The translations under genes were made by a program, and so were the position numbers. Positions 21,260 to 31,900 of a stretch of 64,000 nt of DNA are shown in pieces. The notes beneath the pieces were generated by a model. It saw only the letters and a list, made by a program, of their open reading frames with translations, was not told where the DNA came from and ran no database searches. Every line of letters begins with the position of its first letter. The stretch's first letter is position 1. The DNA is taken from positions 29,103,078 to 29,167,077 of the forward strand of contig OY754979.1 of NCBI GenBank assembly GCA_963576475.1. Reading direction: 5' to 3'. Source of the stretch: Molanna angustata (lineage: Eukaryota > Arthropoda > Insecta > Trichoptera > Molannidae).

Positions 21260-23200
21260 ACACCAGCTATGAGAATTTGGGTCCATTTTACTCTTCCGAA
21301 GAAGCGCACTACGTAGTGTTGGGAGGGGTTTGCAATCTAGAAAAGAGTTTAGTAATTCGGATTTTAAAAAGATAAGGTGGAAACATAAAGGAGTTCGAAA
21401 AGCGACTTGTTCGTATATGTTGAAGGTCCATTGTGAATGGGTGCTGCGATTGAGTAAAGCGAGTGACTCTGTTGCGAGTGGGTGGAGGAGGGATCAAAAA
21501 TGCTAGATCTTCTGAGCAATTCCCGTGGTAGTATCTATAAAATAAACTTAAAATACCGACTTTGCGTCTGTGTTCTAGTGATTGCAATCCATCAGTCAGT
21601 GATGGATCATCAATCAGACGTATAGCACGCCTTTGGACAGCGTCGAGGGTATTCAGTAGGTATTGGGAGGCGCCACTCCAGAGGTGACTACCATATTCAA
21701 TAATTGGACGTATTTGCGCTTTGTAGAGTATACAGATCTGGGTCTTAGTAAAATATCTACGCGCTCTATATAGTACGCTAATTTTTTTGGAGGCGAGTTT
21801 CACCTTAGCTTCGATGGAGCCCCTGTAGTGTAGTTGGTTCGTTATAGATACTCCAAGCAGGTCGATAGAGCTGCTGTTAGGTAGGGTGCTTCCGTTGAAA
21901 GACACTTGCAATTCATTGGGGTTTCTCTTCGCATAAATTAGACAGGCTTGGGTTTTTGAGACGTTAAATGAAACAAGATTACTTTCACCCCAGGTATTGA
22001 TTGAGTGGAGATAGCTATTTATTTTTAGATGAAGGTCTTTCCGAGCTTCTGATATTTCACTCTGTTAAGGAGGTTTGTCAAAACAGAAATTGTCATGAAC
22101 TGTGCTGTCATCAGCATAACAGTGGATGGGGGCTTCTTCTTCTTTTTCTTATGTTAGGCCTAAGGGCCTGTTATTTGCAGAGACGTTGTTCTCCTGCGAG
22201 GTTGAGTCCCAGCTGTCCTTCCACCTCTTTGGTGGTCTGCCTGGTGGTCGTCTTCCTTCGGGTCGGCTGTGTAGTGCTATGTAAGGGATCATGGATGCCT
22301 CCATCCTATTTACATGGGCATACCAGAATCTCCTTCTTTGCCGACCCCATCTGACGACATCCTCAACCTCGCAAATCTCTCTGACTCTCGTGTTTCTTAT
22401 TCTGTCTCTAAGCGTGAGACCGGCTATTGCTCGAAGAGTTCTCATTTCTGACACTCTTAGTGTACTCTTCGTCATAGACGTGTCAGCCCTACATTCGATT
22501 CCATACATCATTATGGGTCGTACACAGGTCTTATAAATTCTAACTTTACTTTTAAGTCTCATGTCGGGGTTTTTCCATATTGAATTCCTTAAGCACCCTG
22601 AGACAGAAGCAGCCTTGTTAATTTGACCCACAATTTCTTCTGGAAGGTTACTGTTACCACATAAGTCGACACCCAGATATCTGAACTTATCAACCTGTTC
22701 TACCGCCTTCCCATCCACAGATATATTACAGCCCATTGTGGTTCGAGAGAAGACCATACTTTTGGTTTTTGCGACTGATATTGCCATATTGTATCGTTGA
22801 CTGGCTAGATTGAATGTTTGCAAGAGCATTTGCAGGTCTTCCTCGGTCTCGGCGAATATGACGGCATCATCGGCATATCAGACAACAGATATAATTTCAT
22901 CGCCCATCCTGTAACCTTTCCCAAGTGATGTGATATCCTTCAAAATCTCATCCATGATGAGGTTAAAGAGGAATGGGCTTAGGCTGTCGCCTTGCCTAAT
23001 AATATAATAATAGTGGATAGGGGCGCGTAAGAGAAAGTCATTAATATGTAGGAGGAATAGGGTTGGAGATAGAATGGACCCTTGAGGGACTCCCGCATTG
23101 ATGGAGTGAGGAGAAGAAGAGCAACCGTCCACTACAGTTATGACTTCACGATCTTTTAAAAAATTCGCAATAAATCCAAGTAAAGTATATGTAAAAAATC
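21260..23200 (-). mobile_element. Jockey-like LINE, split by a younger LINE
   Basis: Upstream half (23200-23024, minus): TLLGFIANFLKDREVITVV and AGVPQGSILSPTLFLLHIND, RT motifs. Downstream half (22120-21309): YADDSTVHDN, then LYKAQIRPIIEYGSHLWSGA and LDAVQRRAIRLIDDPSLTD. When the insertion at 22133-23011 is ignored, the two halves meet inside the RT active site (LLRAPIHCYADD). The ORF is 5' truncated near 23200. The 200-codon C-terminal part has no stops. Confidence 0.85.
22133..23011 (-). mobile_element. LINE inserted in the Jockey-like LINE, 12-bp target duplication
   Basis: AGTGGATGGGGG (22121-22132) and AGTGGATAGGGG (23012-23023) flank it. The minus strand encodes QGDSLSPFLFNLIMDEIL, then a stop replacing the Cys or Trp before YADD, then ISVAKTKSMVFSR and PPGRPPKRWKDSWDSTSQE, ending near 22149 with an AAG-rich tail at 22133-22150. 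The family equals 14938-15295. Only part of RT is present, so it is 5' truncated with a single nonsense change in the active-site region. Confidence 0.88.
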
Positions 23201-23250
23201 CCGCTTAGTGCTAATATCTTGCCCGCCTACCGTTTTATTCGTAAACATAT

Positions 23251-23470
23251 ACAAAGTTTGTTGACATTTTGTGTTTTGGTGGAGTTAATAATTATTATGG
23301 AGCGAAAATATAAACAAAAATATTGTCCTGAATAGGAACAGAAATGAATTTCATAATAAATTTTCTTTCAGATGCACCATCTTAAATCTTAGTATTTAAG
23401 TGACAGTTCTAAGTATTTAATTAACAGCTCCAGTACGGGAGCAGCTCTGATTTGTAAGATCTTTTCAATA
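23251..23470 (+). repeat. Dispersed repeat family C, copy 1
   Basis: ACAAAGTTTGTTGACA, TGGTGGAGTTAATAATTATT and CAGATGCACCATCTTAAATC recur at 25743-26040 in the same orientation. Copy 2 carries about 85 extra bases. It is non-coding and likely part of a mobile element. Confidence 0.75.
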
Positions 23471-23544
23471 TTTATGACCTAGCTCCCTTTCTTGCCTCGT
23501 TAGATAGGGTGTTGGCTCATAGAACTAACTGTTAACATGGAGTA

Positions 23545-24560
23545 CTCGCGGGAGATCTCAACATAGATATACTCGATGGAAGTGAACGCTCTGAGAGATA
23601 TATGTGTTTGCTATCAGAACATGACTATATACCTATAATAAACAAACCAACACGAGTAACACATACTTCATCTTCTTGCATAGACCATATTTTCACAAAA
23701 CCTGCACAAGTGATTAGAGCTGCTATAGTACAAACGGCCTTTACAGATCATTATATCACCATAGCAATACTACAAGAAAACAAAGTTATTCCAAAAATAA
23801 AAGACAAAACTATCAATGTTATAAACTATCATGACGTTATTGAATCACTAAAACATGAAAGCTGGTTAGAAGTATTAACGGATGATGATCCTGATACGGC
23901 AACAAATAAATTCGTCCAAAATATTCAAAAACACTTGTCAAAGAAAGATACCACACAAGAAAATTAAACTAAAGCCATGGATCACAGAAGCTATTGTTAA
24001 AAATGTACACAGGAGAGACGAACTGCACATGAAGGTTCGAAGATTTCCTCTGAATCAGAAGCTACAAAAATTTTATAACAAATATAAAAATATACTGAAC
24101 AGTATTATTAAAAACTAAAAGCGTAAATACTACAAAGAAAAAATGGAAGAAGACAATTATGACCTAAAGACTATATGGAAAATTGCTATGGAAAATATGT
24201 ACTGTAGCAACAAAAAAAACTGAAATCAAGAGCCTAATGGCTGAAGGGAAACTTGTGCCTGACGAGGGACTTATTGCGGAACACCTTAATACTTATTTTG
24301 CGGAGATTGGCTCTAAAATTTATGAAGAAATTAAAAACATAAAACGCCTATCCTGAAACCTCTTATGAAAGATACAAATAAGAACACTACAAAAAAACTC
24401 TGCTTCTCAAAAATACATTATGGACATATTGCAAATAATTAATTAATAAAGAACTTACTCTGCCACGAGCCCAGATGGAATATCAGCTAAACTTTTGAAG
24501 GTTGCTGCTGAACATATCATAACGCCCTTAACGCACATTATAAATCTATCTATATAATTT
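23545..24560 (+). mobile_element. LINE fragment: endonuclease end to RT start
   Basis: Frames read LAGDLNIDILDGS and INKPTRVTHTSSSCIDHIF (end of an AP-endonuclease), then KPWITEAIVKNVHRRDELH, LVPDEGLIAEHLNTYFAEIG and finally SPDGISAKLLKVAAEHII...HIINLSI at the RT start, with frameshifts between. Sequence similarity ends abruptly near 24560, so the RT core is missing. This is the reverse of the usual 5' truncation and suggests deletion or a later insertion. The family is CR1/L2-like, provisional. Confidence 0.7.
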
Positions 24561-24589
24561 TTAAGGAGGGAGATAAACAATTGCATTTC

Positions 24590-24722
24590 ATGTGTTACAA
24601 ATATCGTTAAAAAGATTAGTATTTTTTTTTTGTATTTTTTCACATTGGGTTTAGTATATTTTGGTACCTATATTTTCGCCACAAGTGCGGTATTTTCGGC
24701 AGTTTGGAAAACGGTCACACTG
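24590..24722 (+). promoter_or_regulatory. Repeat family D, copy 1: housekeeping core-promoter motif cluster
   Basis: TTTAGTATATTT (24650-24661) exactly fits Drosophila Ohler motif 6 (KTYRGTATWTTT). GGTCACACTG (24713-24722) exactly fits motif 1, bound by M1BP. GCGGTATTTTCGG lies between them. The 130-bp block recurs at 26355-26475. No downstream gene is evident, so promoter function is inference from motif grammar only. Confidence 0.4.
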
Positions 24723-24933
24723 ACCGCATTTCGTTTTTTATTTTGAACTTTGTAGGCCAAAATCTTTATTTTTTTAAAAAATCACCCTTATCGATTATAA
24801 ATAGTTTATGTGTTATTAATTATAATATACCTACATGTAAATATTTCAAACAATTATTTTCCAATTCTAAATAAGAAAATAAGCGATTGTAGGCGATATG
24901 ACGTGACGTTATCCTACCATCCTACGTCGTCGA

Positions 24934-24958
24934 CAGTGTGACCGTTTTTAGTATTTTT
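24934..24958 (-). promoter_or_regulatory. Inverted motif 1 beside a motif 6 site
   Basis: CAGTGTGACC (24934-24943) is the reverse complement of motif 1, and TTTAGTATTTTT (24947-24958) fits motif 6. The pair faces the cluster at 24590-24722 about 210 bp away. Confidence 0.35.
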
Positions 24959-24959
24959 A

Positions 24960-25070
24960 GTGTCCGACCGAAGCTTCGGCTTCGGCTTCGGCCACCTTCG
25001 GCCAAAAAAAAACCGAATTTTCGGCCGAAGCCGAAGCTTTTCAGCCGCTAAAAACAGTTAACACTTCATC
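24960..25070. repeat. CTTCGG-rich palindromic repeat
   Basis: GTGTCCGACCGAAGCTTCGG is followed by repeated CTTCGG hexamers, then the inverse CCGAAGCCGAAGC and TTTTCAGCCGCTAAAAACAG. A second CTTCGG block lies at 25322-25370, and a diverged relative without the hexamers at about 33148-33235 (GTGTCGGACTGAACC). Probably a small foldback element, split here by the SINE insertion. Confidence 0.55.
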
Positions 25071-25321
25071 TCATAGATCCAGACTGAAAACACAAATAAA
25101 AACTGTGTCTCCGCTGGGAATCGAACCCAGGACCCTTGGCTCAGTAGTCAGATATCATACCAACTGAGTCACGAAAGCCGATTATTCATTATTTTAATCG
25201 ATTTTTTTTTAGTAAAATCAAACGACCCAGGACCCTTGGTTCAGTAGTTAGATATCTAACAAACTAAGTCACGAAAGCAGATTATTTATTATTTTAAACG
25301 ATTTTTTTTAGTAAAATCAAG
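25071..25321 (-). mobile_element. tRNA-derived SINE, copy 3, with tandemly duplicated head
   Basis: The minus-strand SINE head is present twice. A 99-bp unit starting CCCAGGACCC begins at 25127 and again at 25226, each followed by the same ATTATT...TAGTAAAATCAA flank. The 3' body of the SINE is missing. The B box is degraded in both heads. Confidence 0.7.
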
Positions 25322-25370
25322 CCTTCGGCTTCGGCCGAACAATCCGCTTCGGCTTCGGCCAGACACTAGT

Positions 25371-25510
25371 ATTTTGTACTACATTGGTATTTTTTCCGCC
25401 ACTTTGGAACACGTTTGGTATTTTTTAATATTCTTAAAAATTTTGATATTTCTTGGTATATTTTGTAATTTTTGGAAAATTAAATACCATTTTTTGGTAT
25501 TTTTTTAATA
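25371..25510 (+). repeat. Cluster of TGGTATTTTT motifs
   Basis: TTGGTATTTTTT or TTGGTATATTTT occurs at least four times in 140 bp, on the same strand as the family D repeats, resembling repeated motif-6-like boxes. No gene start was recognised. Confidence 0.4.
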
Positions 25511-25742
25511 TTCTGTCTGCATTCATTTGTCTATTATAATTTTATCGCTCTTTACTTTTATTATTTACTCATTGATGGACATGATGGTGGCAGGATCTTT
25601 TGAAGTACATTTTTTAATTGGTGACTTTTTAATTAGAAAATTTTGATGAATATCCGAAATCACATTATTCTAAAAAATACTAATAAGTATCGAACATTAA
25701 TAACAATAACTTCTGTAAAATTACATGTATCGTCTACATTGA

Positions 25743-26040
25743 ACAAAGTTTGTTGACATGTGTTTTGGTGGAGTTAATAATTATTATGAAGCGAAAACAC
25801 GAACAAAAATATTGTCCTGAATAGGAACAGAAATGAATTTCATAGTAAATTTTTTTTTCAGATGCACCATCTTAAATCTTAGTAATCTCAATCTTTTGTT
25901 AATCATACTCTATGTAGGAAAAATTAAGTTTTTTTTCATATCTACGGGGCGATCAAAAATATCTTTTTTTTCGAAAGTAGTTAAGTGACAGTTCAAGTAT
26001 TTAAGTACGCGAGCAAGTCAGATTTATAAGATCTTTTCAA
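25743..26040 (+). repeat. Dispersed repeat family C, copy 2
   Basis: It matches 23251-23470, with an internal ~85-bp extra segment between the CTTAAATCTTAGTA block and the AAGTGACAGTT block. Confidence 0.75.
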
Positions 26041-26354
26041 TTATATATTATTTTTACCTTCAATATAATATTTGGATATTTAGGTACATGACAGCCGTTT
26101 TTTTAATTCTTTTCAGCAAGAGCTAATGTGTTTAATTTGACTTTTCTGCAAAGATGATCATTATTATTCTGTACATATAACCGAATTTCATAATAATATA
26201 TGATTCCATTTCTTACTCGCGACACATTCTTTCTCCCCCGCCATATTCTTTTGTTTATCCGGTTATTAACTCATTTTCCACGCTCTTCCTTGTTGTATAC
26301 GTAACAATTTTTACAATTATACTATAAATATAAACGTGTTTTCTTAGTATGTTC

Positions 26355-26475
26355 CCAAATATCGTTAAAAAAATTAGTATTTTTTTGGTATTTTTTCATA
26401 TTGGGTTTAGTATATTTTGGTATATTTTCGCCACAAGTGCGGTATTTTCGGCAGTTTGGAAAACGGTGACACTGG
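26355..26475 (+). promoter_or_regulatory. Repeat family D, copy 2
   Basis: It is nearly identical to 24590-24722. TTTAGTATATTT is at 26406-26417, while motif 1 has one change (GGTGACACTG, 26465-26474). Copies C and D are interleaved, suggesting a composite element of about 2 kb. Confidence 0.4.
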
Positions 26476-26867
26476 TCAATTGCACTCATTGCATATTATG
26501 AAATAATAATAAATATAGGTACGCAAAATATGCTGTCTATGATTTTCTCCCTGATTATAAAATAATGAACATAATAAATTATAAAATTATATGGACTGCC
26601 TGCATTTTTGCGTAGGTACTAATTATGATATTGTCCATCACTACCGGTGACACCATTTAATGAAGCTTTTCCCATCCCTAGGTGCTGTCAAATATCAGAG
26701 AGGCAACGCAAAAAAAAAAGTTTTTTTTTCTTAACGTTGACATTACTTTATAATTCTCTTCATACATTTTGCCGATTATTTTATTATTTTTATTGATATG
26801 GAGTTGCGTCTCTTATCTGTAGGTATTATTATCCGTAAGGTTAAGGTTATATTCTCTTTGGGTAAGG

Positions 26868-28602
26868 TTAAGGTTATTTATTAGTGCCACCAATATTTTT
26901 TTGATACATTCTAATTCTAGATGAATTTAACAATTGAAAAGCAATATAATATAGTTTAAATGTATTATTTATAAGAAGTCGATTATGTATAAAGTTAATT
27001 TATTCAGATTTTTTTGTACTTTTGGCATCCATGACATTTCTGGAAGCCATCTTGTCACGACACTATTACTCAACTCTCATTTATACGAGCAATTAATTAT
27101 TTTTCTCTGTCTATTTTATTGTTTTTTTTTTGGATTTCTGAAGAAGTAAGTGCAATATTTAGTTTTTATTTGTTTTACTAATATAATTGAAACTAAAAAA
27201 TAAAGATTTTCAAAAACTATTATTACAGAAAAGTGTTTTTTGATAAATGTTACAACTCTAACCTCAAAAATTTGTATTTTTTTAGTAATTGGTAAAAAAA
27301 AATTTTTCTAGTAAAAATTGGATTTATAAAAGCATTATAAATGAAAAAAAATACTTTCACAGCGTAAAATTGCTAAAAAATATGGTATTTCATATATCTC
27401 AGTACAGAGAATTATCAAAAATATTGGATATGAGTGATTAGTGTTCACCAAAAAGGAAAGGTAAATGTGACAAAAAAAATTTTGTGACTCCTTGTGGTGA
27501 AAGAATATTATTGAAAGTAATAAAGGAGGATAGGACTGCTACCAATTCTTTCATAAAAAATAAATTACAAGCCTCTGGAATTCAAATGTCCACCAGAACA
27601 TTGCAGAGAAGACTCAATGATTTCGGATATAATAGTAGACAGCCAGTAAAAAAGCCAAAGTTAACAAGAAAAATGAAAGAAAATAGATTGAAATGGGCTC
27701 TGAAGTATAAAAACTTTACAGTAGAAGATTGGAAACTGGTTGGTGTTTAAATTATTTTAATATATTTATATGTAAATACACATGGAATGAGAAATTATAA
27801 AACAAGATTTTATTTCAGTTTTGCTTTAGTGATGAGAGCACATTCCAAGTGATGACAAACAAAGCTCAGTATGTTCGCCGTAAAATATCGGATAAATATC
27901 ACCAAGACTGTCATAAAAACTGTAAAACATCCGACTTCTGTCATGATTTAGTCCGTGATAAGTGGAAAAGATTTGAGTCGACTCTACGTCGTAGAGGGCA
28001 TTATGAGACAAGACCAGTATCAAGATGTCTTGCAACATCTATTATTACCACAATTAAGGGATTTGTTTGGTTGAATTTATATTTATGCAAGATGTTGACC
28101 CTTGCCATTCTGAAAATTCTATAAAAAAGTACCTCGCAGAAGAAAAAGTTCCATTATTGGATTGGCCAGGTAACTCACCAGACGTCAATCCAATAAAAAA
28201 TGTTTGGGAACTCCTGAAGAGAAAAATTTCAAAAGAAAATATCACAAAATCACAAACAAAGTTAATTTGTTTGAAAAAATTATATATTATTGGAACCATG
28301 ATAAAAATTCAACAGAAATGCCATTAAAATGAATTGAAAGCATGCCTCATCGAGTCCAAGCAATTATTGATGCCAAAGGCGGGCTCACAAAATATTGATA
28401 CAATGTGTGTCTATCATTAGGTTTATTTATTTTTGTCGTTATTTTATAGGTTTATTTAGTTTTATTGTGTATATGAATGTTTGTCAATTAAAAATAAAAA
28501 GTATTTGAATACATTTTAAATCTGTACTGAATTTTATAACCCCAAGAAATCATTAATACAGAAAAAATGTAGGTGGCACTAATAAATTGTCATAGGACTG
28601 TA
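26868..28602 (+). mobile_element. Near full-length, inactive Tc1-like transposon
   Basis: Terminal inverted repeats share TTATTAGTGCCACC (26877-26890 and, inverted, near 28571-28584). Coding begins near 27345 with a helix-turn-helix (QRKIAKKYGISYISVQRII), then at 27484 a frame with SIIKxKLQASGI-like residues to TVEDWKL (27738). FSDESTF restarts at 27819, then a TAG in place of a Trp codon, a frameshift, MQDVDPCHSENSI and DWPGNSPDVNPIKNVWELL, ending VQAIIDAKGGLTKY at 28396. Lys replaces the usual third catalytic acidic residue (NPIENxW). The copy is therefore dead several times over. It lies just upstream of the carrier gene. Confidence 0.85.
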
Positions 28603-28892
28603 CATATACCATGACATAATTATTATACTCTTTGACTGTTGCACTGCTGCAAGTTTACTTCTATATTATCTGTGACTGCTGCGTGAAATTAAAAACGAGA
28701 CATCCAATTTCGATAACATGTTTTTATCATTATAATTATGGACACTTTAGAAATTGTGTTAATTTTTATCGCATAAACTTTATCACTATCATTTTGAGAT
28801 ATACCATCGGCTTTTCAAGCTCAGTTGATTATCAGACATGATATTTTACAAAGTTAGTATTGTATAATAGAAACTAACCTCAAAACTCCGCA

Positions 28893-28931
28893 ATGCAAAA
28901 CACATCCCAACTTTTTCTGACTCCTCTATTG
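28893..28931 (+). CDS. SAMC: SAMC exon 1 (start)
   Basis: Thirteen codons ([13 protein letters not shown]) end at a GTAAGT donor in phase 0. Joined to exon 2 they give FLTPLLSGGIAG, like the N-terminus of known SAMC proteins. The exon is short, so it is predicted mainly from this fit. Confidence 0.65.
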
Positions 28932-31900
28932 GTAAGTTTTGAATAAAATAATATTGAACCCTTTATCGTAAAATGTATTTTGAACCAGTGTTTATAGTCA
29001 ATTATTTGACCTGTAGTGTTGTGTTTAAATATAACCCAAAAAATGTCTATGTAAAAAGTGCTAACTAAAATGAAAACTGTAAATGCATAACTTGTGTTTT
29101 AGTTTATTGGCATTCCGTATGTGGTCATTTAGTTGTTTTTTTTTTCGCTCCCTTTTTACAAATTTTTAACAAACATTAAAATGCCGTTTAGCTTTGGCCA
29201 AACTTAGTTTTTTCGGCGCGGAGGGGAGCAGTTTGCGCACACCCGTGATAGAACAAACAAAAAAAGAGTTCGTCTTCTGCGTAAACGCATGATTTTCTCG
29301 GTGCTTTACGATAGTTATAGTTAATTAAGTACTACATAGATCTTTGGGTTTGTGGCTCAGATAGTTAGATATCTGACTCCTGGGGGGCAAGTCTGGTCCG
29401 ACCGGCGAAATAAAAACCCTAGTGATTACCCATATCATGGATATAATTATCATATGGAGTTCTATGATATCTAAAGATATTATAGAACTCCATATAATAA
29501 TTATATCCATGATATGGGTAATCGTGAGGGTCTTGATTTCGCCGGTTGAACCAGACTTGCCCCCCTGAGCTAAATGTTGATAACGGTGACACAGTTTTTC
29601 ATTATGTTTTCAGAATGGGATCTGTGAGACAATAAACATCATAATTCATGTCTACAGAATGTGACAATATGTTATTGGGTCGTATTTAATTAATATTTGA
29701 CATACCTAGTACCTAGTACCTGGAAAGAATTTCATTTCTCTATTTAGAATTGTCCTTAATATCACATAATAAATTTTAATGTCAAACTGCTACATAACAT
29801 AAATGACAACAACGGGTGTGCATATTATGGTAGAAATAATATTGGAATAATAATATATCAAAATTTACTGTATCGGTTTATACTTTTGTTTTTAAGATAT
29901 TAGTAACTGTAATATTGTAATTTGTTGTGTTGTGATGTCTGGTGTCTGCTCTAATATTTTTTTTTTGAAAAGATAAAATACATAACTATGTAAAACCAAA
30001 ATGTCAAATATTTGGCTTGGTAAAATTGTAAACTGCTAGCCCTAGAACAGGGTTACCTAGTTGGGTAGCAGTAATCTTCATAATAGTCTTAGTGATAAAT
30101 GTGTGAAATATAAAAATAAATATACACAGAAGTTCTCTGGCTCACCACTGCTCTAAGTAGCTCATATTAAGGCACGCATACTTACTGGCCGACGTCACCT
30201 GTGCGACTGACCGACTAACCTTTACCTCACTGCTTAGACAGAGTCACATATTAAATAGATACTTCAAACACTACATACGCAAACAAATTTGAAGTTAATA
30301 TGATAAATTTTACAGTACTCATTAAAAATATTAGAATGAATGCTTGGTAAAAAAGGTGAAGGATTCATTTGATAAAAAACAACGTTGAGGTATGTAAAAA
30401 TTCATACAAAAATAAAAAAATTAACAAAACATTAAGGCTGTGTTTCTCAAACAAAGTTTTAAGTAAAAGTATAATTAAAATACTTTGATTTCATAAAATT
30501 GTTCAAAACTTTTGGTTGTTTCATTGAAATCTAATGCCGTTAAACTATGCAATTTTGAACAATTTTATGATAACAAAGTATTTTGACTATACCATTACTA
30601 ATACTTTTGTTGAAGCAACCCAGTCTAAGTATCAAGTTAATTAGCAAAAAATAAAAAAAACAATATTTAGACGGGTGGTGGCAGAGAGGTTAGCGAGTTT
30701 GTAATCCAGTGGTCGTGAGTTTGAATCCTGCCTCGAACAATGTAGTTTACTGTAGCAAAAGCATATGCTTAATTTAGGAAACGTATGAATATGTTTATGA
30801 ACTTTTTACAAGGACATATTCATTCTTTTAAAAAAAATGGGTCTGTATACCCCAAATTTAGATTGGTAGATGTATTTACAGCTTTGGTTTGAATTTGTTT
30901 TAATTCGGAATATCATTGAAATTATTGATTCCCAAAAAACTGTAGATAAAGAAAGAAGTAGAACTTTCCCTTCAGACAATTTGTTTAAAATTTTTACTGT
31001 CCTCGATCCAAGACAGCTGTTTTTGAAATCTACATTAATTAATTTCCAAAAGAATATAACTCCGCATAGTAGAAGCCAACAAACGCATCTCACTAGGCAA
31101 ACAAATGATGTGAACTCTGTGCTTATAATGAAAACCACGTTTGGACAGAGACGTTTTGGAGTCATTGTTCCTAGGACATTCAATAAGCTTGATAAAAAAA
31201 TTAAGCGAAGGGAAAATAGTCATGCCTTTAAAACTAAAATAAATGAATGGCTCTTAGTATCAGGTAGACACTATGCAGAGGATATTTTCCATCCATAGCT
31301 TTCGACCCCATACTTTATTTTGCTCTAAGTATATTAAGTAATGCATTTTTTTATATCATATTTTTTATTTTCATTGTTATTTGTAATATTATCACTTTTT
31401 ATGTAAGATTGATGTTGGCATCAACTAACTTCGCTGTCTCGAATTGCATTGGCCCCGGCACAGGTTTTTTTTCCTAATAGGGCTTTGCAGATTCAAAAAT
31501 AATTGTAATGTCTATCAGTGTATGTATAAATAAATAAAAGTCATAGCAATACATAGTATCGGCCTTCGTGGCTCAGTTGGTTAGATACCTGACTGCTGAG
31601 CCATAGGTCCCTGGTTCGATTCCCGGTGGAGACACAGTTTTTAATTGTGTTTTCAGTCTGGATCTGTGAGACGATTAATATTGTTTGTCTCCAGAATGTG
31701 GCAACTTGTTACCTGGTGCGTGTTAAATTAATATTTTAGTTAACCTGTTAGTTGCCCGAGAAGCAATATTAAATAAATAAAAATCGTTTTCAGTCTGGGG
31801 GCATAGCAGGATTAACTGTGGACCTCACACTGTATCCTATCGATACCCTGAAGACACGTTTACAGAGCAAGCATGGCTTCATAGCTTCAGGGGGATTTTC

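Noticed and set aside
31559..31640. Candidate functional tRNA gene
   Set aside because: The A and B boxes fit, but the sequence continues into a shared SINE body and A-rich tail, and occurs in at least five copies in the window.
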